The position numbers and the translations under genes were made by a program. The notes below the pieces were generated by a model. It saw only the letters and a program-made list of their open reading frames with translations. It was not told the origin of the DNA and ran no database searches. Of a DNA stretch of 64,000 nt, positions 43,479 through 52,405 are shown one piece after another. The stretch covers positions 8,816 to 72,815 of the forward strand of contig JBGAWP010000011.1 of assembly GCA_044227505.1 (NCBI GenBank), written 5' to 3'. Within the stretch, counting starts at the first letter, position 1; the number at the start of each line of letters is the position of its first letter. The DNA comes from UBA7236 sp044227505. Its GTDB lineage: Bacteria; Bacteroidota; Bacteroidia; Chitinophagales; BACL12.

Positions 43479-44849
43479 ATGAGGTATAAATACCTTTTGA
43501 TAATAGTATTTACATTACTAATAATGTGCAATCATATTCAAGCACAGCTGACCATACCATCTGAAATTTGGGACAGTGTGAAAACCAATACGCACCCGGT
43601 TATTGAAGCAGGCTTTGCCGATCAGTATGAAACGCCTTATCGAATGCCATTGGCAGATTATGGATGGGAAGATGGATTGCAGATATCTGCAGATGGCCTT
43701 CATCTTTATGCTTTATATGCACCTGCTGATCTTTTATCCTGGATCGATTATATAAACTTAAATATCGCCCTCCCACCCTGCGATATTTTTGGCACAGGAG
43801 CTTTCCTGCGAAACTATGCTGATGATCATGGTATGGATATGACAACTAATATTTTTGGTTGTGACACCGCTTTAAATATTGATATTTTATATGCGCATAG
43901 AAATAATTTGGACGAAAATTTTATTTCCTGGGAATTATCCGGGATGCAAAGACCCGCATTTATAGAAGGCGGACCTTTTCCTTTACAATCGTCAGCAGAT
44001 CCAAATGTTGCTGACCATTTTTTATTTACAGGAAATAATGACATCTGGATGATCAATAATACAAGTATAAATCCTGAAAATATAGCATCAGCCATTCGGC
44101 TCCCTGTACCCATTAATCCTGCTTTGGATGAGTTTTCTGCTGATAATCCCATATTAAAAAGAATAAATAATTCAGATACCCTTTTACTTATTTATGAAAA
44201 ATACACCGATGGCGCTTTGCGTGATTTTATGTATGTATTCAGTTATGATGATGGACTTTCATGGGATGAACCGACACTTATTTCTACATTAAATAATGAT
44301 GCAGGCCATTTGGAAACACCTCAATTATATTTTGATGGAATAAACACCTATTTATATTATGGCCGCAACTTTGATATCTATCGATCGCGACAGGCTATAC
44401 CAAACAATTGGGATAGCTGGGTTGAAGAAGAAATGGTAATTTCAAAAGGAAATGCACTCGCCTTGGGTGAACCTTCCTTTGCACCAAATGGAGATATGAG
44501 TTTTGTGGTAGCTTATCACAATACAAATACTACAAATCCGAACGACCGCTTCGATGCGGATCCATGGTATGTAAAAAATAATTTTCCGCCAAATAATATT
44601 ATTTCATCTGTTGCAGAAATGGTTCTCAAAGTTTTTCCAAATCCAACCTCTGATGAAATATTTATTGATGTATTTAATCAGGATATTTATTCACTTTCCA
44701 TATCCGATTTACATGGAAGTAAAACGATTTCGATAAAACATCCTGAAAATAAAATTAATGTTAGTGGTCTGAAATCCGGTATATATTTTATGGAGATAAT
44801 AACCGAGTCAGGAGTAATGTTAAACAATAAATTTGTTATTGCTCATTAA
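43479..44849 (+). CDS. Secreted protein with predicted beta-propeller and T9SS sorting domain
   Basis: 456 residues: signal peptide (to ~HIQAQ), then repeated elements such as DGLHLYALYAPADLL, HFLFTGNNDIWMIN, LLIYEKYTDGALRDFMYVF and SYDDGLSWDEPTLIS. The S-x-D-x-G-x-x-W element is an Asp-box like those in sialidases and other beta-propellers. Two Cys near residues 100 and 125 may pair. The C-terminus has VFPNPTSDEIFI and a T9SS domain. No sialidase catalytic Arg triad was identified. It starts a cluster with the phosphatase gene (5-base gap). Confidence 0.72.
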   Translation: MRYKYLLIIVFTLLIMCNHIQAQLTIPSEIWDSVKTNTHPVIEAGFADQYETPYRMPLADYGWEDGLQISADGLHLYALYAPADLLSWIDYINLNIALPPCDIFGTGAFLRNYADDHGMDMTTNIFGCDTALNIDILYAHRNNLDENFISWELSGMQRPAFIEGGPFPLQSSADPNVADHFLFTGNNDIWMINNTSINPENIASAIRLPVPINPALDEFSADNPILKRINNSDTLLLIYEKYTDGALRDFMYVFSYDDGLSWDEPTLISTLNNDAGHLETPQLYFDGINTYLYYGRNFDIYRSRQAIPNNWDSWVEEEMVISKGNALALGEPSFAPNGDMSFVVAYHNTNTTNPNDRFDADPWYVKNNFPPNNIISSVAEMVLKVFPNPTSDEIFIDVFNQDIYSLSISDLHGSKTISIKHPENKINVSGLKSGIYFMEIITESGVMLNNKFVIAH

Positions 44850-44854
44850 ATAAA

Positions 44855-45214
44855 ATGTCGCAATTTATAACTAAACCTAACTTGCTTGTTGTTTGCGGTC
44901 GGAACAAACGCCGAAGCAGAACAGCGGAATATTTATATAAAAACGACAGTAGGATACGTATCAAAAGTGCCGGATTAAGTGCACAAAGTGAAGTGGTTAT
45001 AAATTCCAAGCTCGTGGAATGGGCAGATCTGATAATTGTAATGGATAACAGCCAGAAAACCCGGATTCAAGATCAATTCAGAACCCTCAATGTTCCTCGT
45101 ATCGAAAATATTAATATTGCGGATGAGTATGAATATCTGGATCCGGAGTTGATTGAGCTATTGAAGAGCAGAATTGAGAATATTTTAGCAAGTATTTCTA
45201 TATTTGGGCACTAA
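44855..45214 (+). CDS. Low-molecular-weight protein tyrosine phosphatase-like protein
   Basis: 119 residues. The P-loop CX5R(S) is at C14-R20-S21 in VVCGRNKRRSRTAE, and the general acid motif appears as YLDPELIELL near residue 93-102. It is shorter than classical LMW-PTPs (~150), as in a compact bacterial subgroup of about 110 residues. Probable cytoplasmic phosphatase; protein-tyrosine versus other substrate cannot be told. It follows the T9SS protein gene by five bases and precedes the zinc-ribbon gene by 19, so the three are likely one transcript. Confidence 0.82.
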   Translation: MSQFITKPNLLVVCGRNKRRSRTAEYLYKNDSRIRIKSAGLSAQSEVVINSKLVEWADLIIVMDNSQKTRIQDQFRTLNVPRIENINIADEYEYLDPELIELLKSRIENILASISIFGH

Positions 45215-45233
45215 ACCACAATTTACCTCCATT

Positions 45234-45902
45234 ATGTTATTAATTTACGGAAGGAAAAAAGCGAAGATCAAAACACATTACGACAATGCAGGCAAATGCA
45301 CAACGTGTAATGCCCATGATCTCAAATTTGATATTTACAGAGAGTATTTTCATATTTTTTGGATTCCATTTTTTCCTTTAGGACCAAAAGAAACCATTGT
45401 TACCTGCACAAAATGCGGGCATGGAAATAATTCAAGCGAACGATTGGAAAATTATGAGGCTTTAACAAGAACACCCATTTATTTATTTTCCGGGGTATTC
45501 CTTGTAATTTGTTTAATTACATGGATCACCATCAATTCCCAAAATGTTTCTAAACAGAAGTCTGCTTTGGTTTCCTCCCCTCAGGTTGGCGATATTTATT
45601 GCATGCGATCAGAGGAGAATAGTTCCATGTACTATTATTTAAGGGTAGCAAGATTGAATTCAGATTCCGTTTTTTTATACCCTAATGTATACGAATATAG
45701 CATTCCGGTTTCCACTTTGGATAAAGCGGATCATTTTATTTCGCTGGAAATATATTATAAAAAATCAGATTTAAATCTACTGCTCGATAACGGGGGGATA
45801 AATTCTGTAAAAAGAGAGTATAAAGAATCGTCCGGGTACAATAGAATTTTAAAACCGGAGGATGATTCTGTTTTTCTTAAAATGATGTTGGAGACGATAT
45901 AA
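45234..45902 (+). CDS. Zinc-ribbon membrane protein of unknown function
   Basis: 222 residues from the ATG at 45234 (an upstream start at 45204 overlaps the phosphatase gene). N-terminal zinc ribbon: CTTCNAHDLKFDIYREYFHIFWIPFFPLG then CTKCGHGN, i.e. CX2C..CX2C, similar to small Bacteroidota zinc-ribbon proteins in which a short hydrophobic IFWIPFFPLG segment follows. A membrane helix (~85-108, IYLFSGVFLVICLITWITI) separates it from an extracytoplasmic domain of ~110 residues. Function unknown. Last gene of the probable operon. Confidence 0.75.
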   Translation: MLLIYGRKKAKIKTHYDNAGKCTTCNAHDLKFDIYREYFHIFWIPFFPLGPKETIVTCTKCGHGNNSSERLENYEALTRTPIYLFSGVFLVICLITWITINSQNVSKQKSALVSSPQVGDIYCMRSEENSSMYYYLRVARLNSDSVFLYPNVYEYSIPVSTLDKADHFISLEIYYKKSDLNLLLDNGGINSVKREYKESSGYNRILKPEDDSVFLKMMLETI

Positions 45903-46482
45903 GGAGCCAAATCCAAAAACAGCATAAAATTTTAGAATGACAAAAATTCATGCAAACAAATTGAGTGTAGTGTACAAACAATGCCCTTAATTTCCATAGT
46001 AGAAGTGTACTTTATAAATTTATCACACCTTAGAATTGTATAATCCTTTGTTTAATTCAAAATTGACCACACAATGTAATTACACTATTAAATTAAAAGA
46101 TATTGACAGGCAATATGCAGCAAAAACAATATATTATCCAAAAGTTGAATCGAGAGTATTTACCGCAAATTGGGTTATACCCCAGCTACCCTGTCCTAAT
46201 AAATTCCAACTGACAAACATCAATTGAATATTTGATGAAAATCATTCTGTGCTGAATGATTTAAGCATAACTTTAAGCATTATTACTGACTAAAATTCAT
46301 TCATGTGATATAGTTCAGATATATACTTGAATGTAATTGGTCAGTTAGCACTATAATCTTTATACATTGGTATTGTTTGATCAGCACAAACCTATTTTGC
46401 AGAACAATTTAATAAATATCAGAATTTGGGGTTAAGTTTTTTTCGGGTAAGGTGGAGTTTTTAATTTTATAATATTTTTAAC
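45903..46482. other. 580-base spacer upstream of the ferritin-VIT gene
   Basis: No credible gene. An inverted repeat AATCATTC (46240-46247) and GAATGATT (46254-46261), six bases apart, could be an operator: the site lies about 220 bases before the start codon. Otherwise AT-rich and unremarkable. Confidence 0.45.
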
Positions 46483-47577
46483 ATGAAAAATATAAGTATT
46501 CAAACAGAAGTTGATGCTAGTTTTTTATATCAAAAATTAGCTGAGCATGAAAAAGATATCACTATAGCAGGTGTTTTTAAAAAAATGAGTGAAATAGAAA
46601 AAGGTCATGCTGAGGCATTTGCTAGAAAACAGAATATGGATCTTACTTTACTCATGCAACCTTCATGGAGGGCCAAGACGATAAATTTGATCGGCAAAAT
46701 ATTTGGATATGATTATGTTTTAGGAGTTTTGTTAGAAACAGAAAAAGGAATATCCAGGTCAATAGTTGCCACAAAAGAAAAACAATCTCAAAAAATTACA
46801 GGTACAGAAACAGCACATGTAAAAATATTGCGCAATATTCTTGATCAGGAAACAACGATATCAGGTCAACAATTAAGCAGATTTGAAAAAAAACACCGTT
46901 CTGTTGGTGGAAATGCAATAAGAGCTGCGGTATTGGGAGGCAATGATGGACTGGTTTCGAATTTTAGCCTTGTTATGGGAATTGCAGGTGCTACTTCGGG
47001 ACAGGAGGGTGTTTTACTTGCAGGCTTAGCCGGCTTATTGGCAGGCGCATTATCAATGTCGCTGGGTGAATGGATCTCAGTAAAAAGCTCACAGGAATTA
47101 TATGAAAATCAGATGCAAATTGAAATGGAGGAGTTGGAATCAAATCCCGAAGGGGAACAAAAGGAATTAGCACTTATTTACATTACAAAAGGGATTCCTG
47201 CACAACAAGCCCACGAAATGGCAGCTTCAATAATGCAAAATAAAGAACAGGCGCATGATTTACTAGTTAAAGAAGAGTTGGGTATTAATGCGGAGGAAAT
47301 AAAAGGATCTGCTGTTGAGGCTGCAATATACTCCTTTATTCTATTTGCTATCGGCGCTGTAATTCCAGTTATCCCATTTATGTTTTTAAGTGGTACAAAT
47401 GCAATTATTTTAAGTGTAACTGCAAGTGCAGCGGGACTTTTTTTAATAGGTGCCGCTATTACGTTATTCACTAGAAAAAATGTGTGGTATTCCGGTTTTC
47501 GTCAAGTGCTTTTTGGACTTGCAGCAGCAGCAATTACCTTTGGCATCGGATCATTGATAGGAGTTGCAATAGCTTGA
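46483..47577 (+). CDS. Ferritin-like/VIT1 fusion membrane protein (MbfA-like metal transporter)
   Basis: 364 residues. The N-terminal ~145 residues form a ferritin-like four-helix domain with carboxylate and His residues in the usual places (DASFLYQKLAEHE, MSEIEKGHAEAF, VLLETEKGISRS, ETAHVKILRNI). The C-terminal half is the VIT1/CCC1 transporter domain: GGNDGLVSNFSLVMG, SMSLGEWISVKSSQEL, and five membrane helices. Known MbfA proteins export iron (or manganese) and protect against oxidative stress; that role is inferred here. Placed alone, converging with the SDR gene. Confidence 0.87.
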   Translation: MKNISIQTEVDASFLYQKLAEHEKDITIAGVFKKMSEIEKGHAEAFARKQNMDLTLLMQPSWRAKTINLIGKIFGYDYVLGVLLETEKGISRSIVATKEKQSQKITGTETAHVKILRNILDQETTISGQQLSRFEKKHRSVGGNAIRAAVLGGNDGLVSNFSLVMGIAGATSGQEGVLLAGLAGLLAGALSMSLGEWISVKSSQELYENQMQIEMEELESNPEGEQKELALIYITKGIPAQQAHEMAASIMQNKEQAHDLLVKEELGINAEEIKGSAVEAAIYSFILFAIGAVIPVIPFMFLSGTNAIILSVTASAAGLFLIGAAITLFTRKNVWYSGFRQVLFGLAAAAITFGIGSLIGVAIA

Positions 47578-47590
47578 AATATAAAATTAT

Positions 47591-48283
47591 TTATAATTTT
47601 ATTGTATTCATACCACCATCCACTGCAATTATTTGCCCGGTGATCCAGTTTGATCTTTCACTTAGCAAAAATTCCATAGCATTAGCGGTATTTTCTGCCT
47701 CTCCTACTTTTTTTAGCGGATTGCGATTTTGAGCCGCCTCCAATTTTTCTGCTGTATTAATAAATTTTTCTCCAAGTGGAGTATTTGTTAAGGATGGCGC
47801 TATACAATTAACTCGAATGGAAGGGGCTAATTCTGCAGCCAGCGACTTTGTAAGCGCTTCTACAGCTCCTTTTGCCATTGCAATGGAACTATGAAAAGGC
47901 ATTCCTATCGCCACGGCAACAGTACTTATAAAAATTATGGAACCGCCTCCGTTTGATTTTATATTTGGTAAATATTTTTGAGTAAAAGCAACTGCGCCTA
48001 AGCAGTTTATTTGATAATCCCGAATAAAATCATTTTGAGTTAAACGGGGAAAGGGTTTTAAATTAATAGTGCCTGGAAAATATATCAGACCTTTAATTGG
48101 TTCTGCAATTTCCGGAAAATAAGAATGTTCATACTTTTCAATTGTATAGAATTGATCGTACTCGTAATTTTCATTTTTTGTAGAAATACCGATTACCGTA
48201 TGCTCATTTTGTTTTAATATACGTGCAGTTTCTTTGGCAATTTTACTGGATGCACCAGCGAAAAGATAAATTTCTGAAGACAT
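47591..48283 (-). CDS. SDR-family protein lacking the catalytic tyrosine
   Basis: 230 residues of the short-chain dehydrogenase fold: a reduced cofactor motif (YLFAGASSKIAKETARIL), LIYFPGTINLKPF where NNAG normally sits, FISTVAVAIG with the Ser, IRVNCIAPSLTNTPLG, and ITGQIIAVDGGM. The catalytic YxxxK is changed: the residue four before the Lys in HSSIAMAKGAVEAL is Ile, so the normal proton donor is absent. A subgroup with this replacement exists in Bacteroidota. It may be a non-redox or regulatory member, or use another residue. Converges with the ferritin-VIT gene. Confidence 0.82.
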   Translation of the reverse strand: MSSEIYLFAGASSKIAKETARILKQNEHTVIGISTKNENYEYDQFYTIEKYEHSYFPEIAEPIKGLIYFPGTINLKPFPRLTQNDFIRDYQINCLGAVAFTQKYLPNIKSNGGGSIIFISTVAVAIGMPFHSSIAMAKGAVEALTKSLAAELAPSIRVNCIAPSLTNTPLGEKFINTAEKLEAAQNRNPLKKVGEAENTANAMEFLLSERSNWITGQIIAVDGGMNTIKL

Positions 48284-48563
48284 TAATAAATATTATAAAT
48301 TTGAATGAAAGTGCTATACCATACATTTTAAAAATTCTACATTAAATTCTCTGTGGCTATAGATACCAAGAAGACCTTGTGTTTTAACAGTATACGAATC
48401 AAAATGTTTATATCAATATAGATTTAGTTCAGATAATCTATATTTTAAATCAGAAAGTGGTGATTATGAATTACATCTTCATTTTCGGATAAAATTTGCA
48501 ATTAATAGCGCAACTTTTAAACAATATGTTTAATAAGTTGTTTAGCAGTGGAATAACCTTATT

Positions 48564-49475
48564 ATGAACGTCGATATTCAGTTCTGGATAATTTTTAATG
48601 TATTTGTACTTATCATGTTAGCGCTTGATCTGGGCGTTTTCAACCGCAAGGCGCATGTTGTTTCGGTAAAGGAAGCACTTACCTGGACTGGAGTTTGGAT
48701 CTTTTTGGCATTAGTATTTAATGTTATTCTCTATTATTGGATGGGTAAACAGCCGGCCCTCGAATTTTTTACCGGGTATCTTATAGAAAAGGCACTCAGC
48801 GTAGATAATATCTTTGTTTTTATCATGATATTTACCTACTTCCAGGTTCCTCCACAATACCAGCATAAAGTACTTTTTTGGGGGATCATTGGAGCACTTG
48901 TAATGCGCATTATATTCATTTTTGCCGGAGTTGCACTCATAGAAAAATTTCACTTTACGATCTATATTTTCGGTGCTTTACTGTTATTCACCGGATATAA
49001 AATGTTTGGACACAAGAGTGAAATACATCCTGAAAAAAATCCTCTGATATGTTTTTTCAAAAGATTTATGCCGATTACACCGGAATTGCATCAGGATAAA
49101 TTTTTTGTGAAAATAGATGGGAAACGATTTGCTACACCACTTTTTCTGGTATTGATACTTATTGAAACAACAGATCTGATATTTGCTGTAGACAGTATTC
49201 CTGCAATACTTGCAATCACGCAGAATCAATTTATTGTCTATACCTCCAATGTATTTGCTATTCTCGGTTTACGTTCCTTATACTTCGCTTTATCCGGAAT
49301 TATTCATCGTTTCTGGTTATTGAGTTATGGATTGGCGATTGTGCTCATTTTTGTAGGATTAAAGATGATGCTCATCGATGTTTATAAAGTTCCTATTGAA
49401 TGGTCACTCATTTTTATTGCCACGGTAATAACAGCAAGCGTTATATTCTCGTTGAAGATTAGAAAACCAAATTAA
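48564..49475 (+). CDS. TerC/Alx family membrane protein
   Basis: 303 residues with about eight membrane helices. Characteristic acidic helices are present: MLALDLGVFNR, EKALSVDNIFVFIMIF, IETTDLIFAVDSIPAILAITQN. Members (TerC, Alx, YceF) are linked with manganese export and with loading of metals into secreted proteins; tellurite resistance is only a historical label. The nearby iron/manganese-type ferritin-VIT gene gives a metal-homeostasis context, but on a different transcript. No yybP-ykoY riboswitch could be recognised in the 280-base upstream gap. Confidence 0.9.
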   Translation: MNVDIQFWIIFNVFVLIMLALDLGVFNRKAHVVSVKEALTWTGVWIFLALVFNVILYYWMGKQPALEFFTGYLIEKALSVDNIFVFIMIFTYFQVPPQYQHKVLFWGIIGALVMRIIFIFAGVALIEKFHFTIYIFGALLLFTGYKMFGHKSEIHPEKNPLICFFKRFMPITPELHQDKFFVKIDGKRFATPLFLVLILIETTDLIFAVDSIPAILAITQNQFIVYTSNVFAILGLRSLYFALSGIIHRFWLLSYGLAIVLIFVGLKMMLIDVYKVPIEWSLIFIATVITASVIFSLKIRKPN

Positions 49476-49567
49476 TTGTTGAGACTATAGTTAAATTAAC
49501 TATTAATGAGCTCAAATGTATTCTATGTGACCCCATAAAATAGGCCCCTTTTATTTAGTAAGTGTTA

Positions 49568-50023
49568 CTATTCAGAAAGTTGATGTGCTATTGCTTGCCA
49601 TACCAGTTCACTTTCATAACCGCGTGAAACCATATATCTCGCAACTTTATTTTTTGTTTCAAATTCGTTATTTGTTTTATATTTTTTCAGGGTGGAGGAT
49701 AGTAATTTATGGAGTGTATTTAAATAATCTTCCTCCCCTATTTCTTCCATTCCTTTTTTAATACAATAGGCAGAAACTTTGCGTTTTTTTAATTCATTGA
49801 TTATCTTCCCCCTGCCCCATTTTTTTATCCGGAATTTTCCACCGGCATATGCTTTTGCAAACCTTTCCTCATTTAAAAAATCATCTTCAATTAATTTATT
49901 AATTATCTCCTCCAGGTCATCGCCATAAATTTTCAGCGATAACAATTTTGTGCGCACTTCCTCATGGCATCGTTCCTGGTAAGCACAATAATGGCGGAGT
50001 TTATTATATATCACATCGTTCAT
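49568..50023 (-). CDS. recX: Regulatory protein RecX
   Basis: 151 residues, helical, with the RecX three-helix repeats: LRHYCAYQERCHEEVRTKL, LIEDDFLNEERFAKAYAGGKFRIKKWGRGKIINELKKRKVS, and a third unit ending in YMVSRGYESELVWQAI. It inhibits RecA filament formation. It is not beside recA here. It lies downstream of the DUF4389 gene on the same strand, separated by a terminator, so it is probably transcribed on its own. Confidence 0.9.
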   Translation of the reverse strand: MNDVIYNKLRHYCAYQERCHEEVRTKLLSLKIYGDDLEEIINKLIEDDFLNEERFAKAYAGGKFRIKKWGRGKIINELKKRKVSAYCIKKGMEEIGEEDYLNTLHKLLSSTLKKYKTNNEFETKNKVARYMVSRGYESELVWQAIAHQLSE

Positions 50024-50039
50024 CAGTTCCTAAAAAATA

Positions 50040-50068
50040 GAAACCGGCAAAATAATTCTGCCGGTTTC
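50040..50068 (-). terminator. Terminator after the DUF4389 gene
   Basis: Perfect 10-base arms GAAACCGGCA and TGCCGGTTTC around a 9-base loop; on the minus strand it is followed by TATTTTTTA. Confidence 0.75.
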
Positions 50069-50096
50069 AAACAAATTTAAACTTTTTATATAAATA

Positions 50097-50720
50097 TTAA
50101 ACCTGATCCAAAGGTTTTTCTTCTGCTTCCATTTCATCCGGTTTTCCATTGAATGGAGGATAAACATCCAGAAAAAAGGCAAGATATAAACTCAACCTGG
50201 TTGCCCATCTGAAAGTACCCACATTAAACTTATGCCATCCTGCGGGATATTTTCCTGTAAAAAGGACTGCCCACCAAGCTAAAAATATTAAAAAATAGGT
50301 GGCGATCATTCGAACGTATAAACAAACTATATGCGGAATACCTGCATACAACCAACCAAAAAAAGATCTCAATAATAACTGTCCACGGCCAATATGATTA
50401 TGTTCGAAATGTACTTCTGTTTTGTCGTCGGTACCATTTGGTCCAAAAGAAGGATATCCATCACATAAGTTCATGAGGCGTGATCCGAGTCTGAGTCCCC
50501 AACGCGTATAAGCTAACATCGCTGTGTAATAAAACTCCGGAGTTTTACCAGTGAACAAAATGATCCACCATGCAACAAATTGTGCTATGGAAACCCAGAT
50601 TCCATAAAATAAAAGCAAAATCATGTGTGGAATCAGAATGTAAAGCCATCCAAAAAAGGATCGCAGTAACAACTCACCACGAGAGTATGACTCCTGGTGG
50701 GTAACGTTAAATTTCAACAT
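50097..50720 (-). CDS. DUF4389 membrane protein with internal duplication
   Basis: 207 residues made of two similar halves. Residues ~10-80 (RGELLLRSFFGWLYILIPHMI..FVAWWIILFTGKTPE..YTRWGLRL) and ~108-190 (RGQLLLRSFFGWLYAGIPHIV..FLAWWAVLFTGKYPA..TFRWATRL) align almost segment by segment. Each half has two membrane helices. DUF4389 proteins are usually single copies of this unit; function is unknown. The ends are hydrophilic with an acidic C-terminus. Terminator downstream; no linked regulator. Confidence 0.85.
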   Translation of the reverse strand: MLKFNVTHQESYSRGELLLRSFFGWLYILIPHMILLLFYGIWVSIAQFVAWWIILFTGKTPEFYYTAMLAYTRWGLRLGSRLMNLCDGYPSFGPNGTDDKTEVHFEHNHIGRGQLLLRSFFGWLYAGIPHIVCLYVRMIATYFLIFLAWWAVLFTGKYPAGWHKFNVGTFRWATRLSLYLAFFLDVYPPFNGKPDEMEAEEKPLDQV

Positions 50721-50822
50721 AGAAGTGGTTTTAGGTTAAAAAATGTAACCAAATATACCAAAGCTATTTCGAAACAACCAAACAGATGTCCACAATTTAA
50801 TATTAATTTGATATGTCAAATG

Positions 50823-52274
50823 CTATTCAGCGGTGGTCTCATAGGCCCCGATGTCGGGCAAAGTGCCCGGAAAAGGTCTTAATTCACCCCTGATATCATC
50901 AATTACCGGGTCAGCTATTATGAAAGTTCCTGCATTGAGAGCAGGTGAAAATTCCCCGGGACAATAATTTCTTTCACCAATATTTGCAAAGGATGCATTT
51001 TCATTAAATATACAATTTGCATCGTTTAAGAGATCCTGATTTATATCGGTGCGCAGAATGCAATAGTCAAAATTGAAATTAAACGGCGCAACAGGAGATA
51101 AAGACGTATCAATCACAATTTCATTGCCTTCGGCTATCGACCCTTCTACAATACAGTTCGTAAAATTCGCCTTTGTGAGTTCATCGGTGATCACCGTTTC
51201 TGAATTAAATGCGAAATAATCAAATATTCCTAAAATTGGAGTTTGATGTGCGAGATAGGTTGAACTGTAATTCGCAAAGGTGCAATGTCTGAAATCATAA
51301 TCTCCACCCATAAATAAAGCACAATTGCTTAATCCGATATTATAGATTAAAACATTGGTCGCTTTAATTTTACTGTTCAGGGAAAGCAATCCGTTATTCT
51401 GACAATCGTAGATCATGGTATTGGAAATTGTCAGCTCAGGCAAATAATCTTTGTAATATTCCAGATCAGGTGTAGTGCTGTATCCAAGGGCTATTCCATC
51501 ATTTGCATTTTTTATTTCGGTGTAGATCATAGTGTTCAAATAACTACCGCGCAAAAAATAAATGCCTTCCCACTGACCGGGTACATCTTTGTAAAAATCC
51601 TCCAATCTATCTCCCTGAAAAGAAACTATACTATCTTTTGTTCCAATCACATTCAATGTTCCTAACACATAAAAATAACTTCCTCCGTGCATGTGAATAT
51701 TTGTTCCTTCCGTAATGGTAAGTGTACATAATGTATCCACCAAAACAGAACCAATAATTACATGCGGAAGATCATCCGTCCAGGTGGTATCGCATACTAT
51801 CTCCCCAAAATGAAAATGTGCATTTTGTCCGAGTGCAATTAATTTCACATCCTGCAAATTTCCATTTGTTTCGAAAAGTATGGAATCTTCAATAATATAT
51901 GGCAGAGCCTCTGCATTTGGGTCAACTGTAACTTCGATAAAAATATATAAACTGTCATTTCCGGGAATTTCAATATCGTGAAAAACAACCCCTGATTCAC
52001 CATCCACATTCATACGGAATTGTGAGCCTTCTCCACCTGAAAGTTCGATGGTGGAAATGGAAATTGGATCGTTATAGGTATTAAAAATTTTAAGGGGAAT
52101 GGTGATAGAACCCACTGTTGTAAAAACAGTGTCGAAATGCACAGTGTCCTCGCTGAACTGCAGTTTAGCATTAGCATCAGTCACAAAAACATCTTTGCGA
52201 CAACTTTGTACCGATAAAATGAGCAGTAAGGATAAGGTAATTGGTATGTAAATCCGGATATTTCTGAAATGCAT
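50823..52274 (-). CDS. Lipoprotein with predicted parallel beta-helix
   Basis: 483 residues from the ATG at 52274, which starts a lipoprotein signal peptide with lipobox SVQSC (Cys near residue 24); a start 93 bases upstream would bury it. Residues ~35-150 form a beta-sandwich like those found before beta-helices (FDTVFTTVGSITIPLKIFNTYNDPISIS). The remainder shows a right-handed parallel beta-helix pattern (TLTITEGTNIHMHGGSYFYVLG, QWEGIYFLRGSYLNTMIYTEI, ISNTMIYDCQNNGLLSLNSKI) and ends PDIGAYE, common in this class. No catalytic residues seen. Function unknown; surface-exposed lipoprotein likely. Confidence 0.75.
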   Translation of the reverse strand: MHFRNIRIYIPITLSLLLILSVQSCRKDVFVTDANAKLQFSEDTVHFDTVFTTVGSITIPLKIFNTYNDPISISTIELSGGEGSQFRMNVDGESGVVFHDIEIPGNDSLYIFIEVTVDPNAEALPYIIEDSILFETNGNLQDVKLIALGQNAHFHFGEIVCDTTWTDDLPHVIIGSVLVDTLCTLTITEGTNIHMHGGSYFYVLGTLNVIGTKDSIVSFQGDRLEDFYKDVPGQWEGIYFLRGSYLNTMIYTEIKNANDGIALGYSTTPDLEYYKDYLPELTISNTMIYDCQNNGLLSLNSKIKATNVLIYNIGLSNCALFMGGDYDFRHCTFANYSSTYLAHQTPILGIFDYFAFNSETVITDELTKANFTNCIVEGSIAEGNEIVIDTSLSPVAPFNFNFDYCILRTDINQDLLNDANCIFNENASFANIGERNYCPGEFSPALNAGTFIIADPVIDDIRGELRPFPGTLPDIGAYETTAE

Positions 52275-52319
52275 AATCTTAATTAGCGGGATAACGCAAA
52301 AAACGATTTGTTTATGCTT

Positions 52320-52392
52320 CAAAGGTAGCCATTTATTTACATAGCTTTTAAAATTTACATTTCTCAAACAAAATGTAACACCCTTATCTTCG
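52320..52392. promoter_or_regulatory. Divergent promoter region
   Basis: Minus strand: TACCTTTG (exact -7 box) at 52320-52327, 45 bases before the lipoprotein start at 52274. Plus strand: TATCTTCG (one mismatch) at 52385-52392, 13 bases before the hydrolase ATG. Confidence 0.5.
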
Positions 52393-52405
52393 CAAAAAAA
52401 TTGAT

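Noticed and set aside
46036..46227. Plus-strand frame of 63 codons before the ferritin-VIT gene
   Set aside because: No family resemblance, unusual composition, and no promoter or start context.
48284..48563. yybP-ykoY (Mn2+) riboswitch before the terC-like gene
   Set aside because: The conserved loops could not be recognised by eye; a covariance-model search would be needed to settle it.
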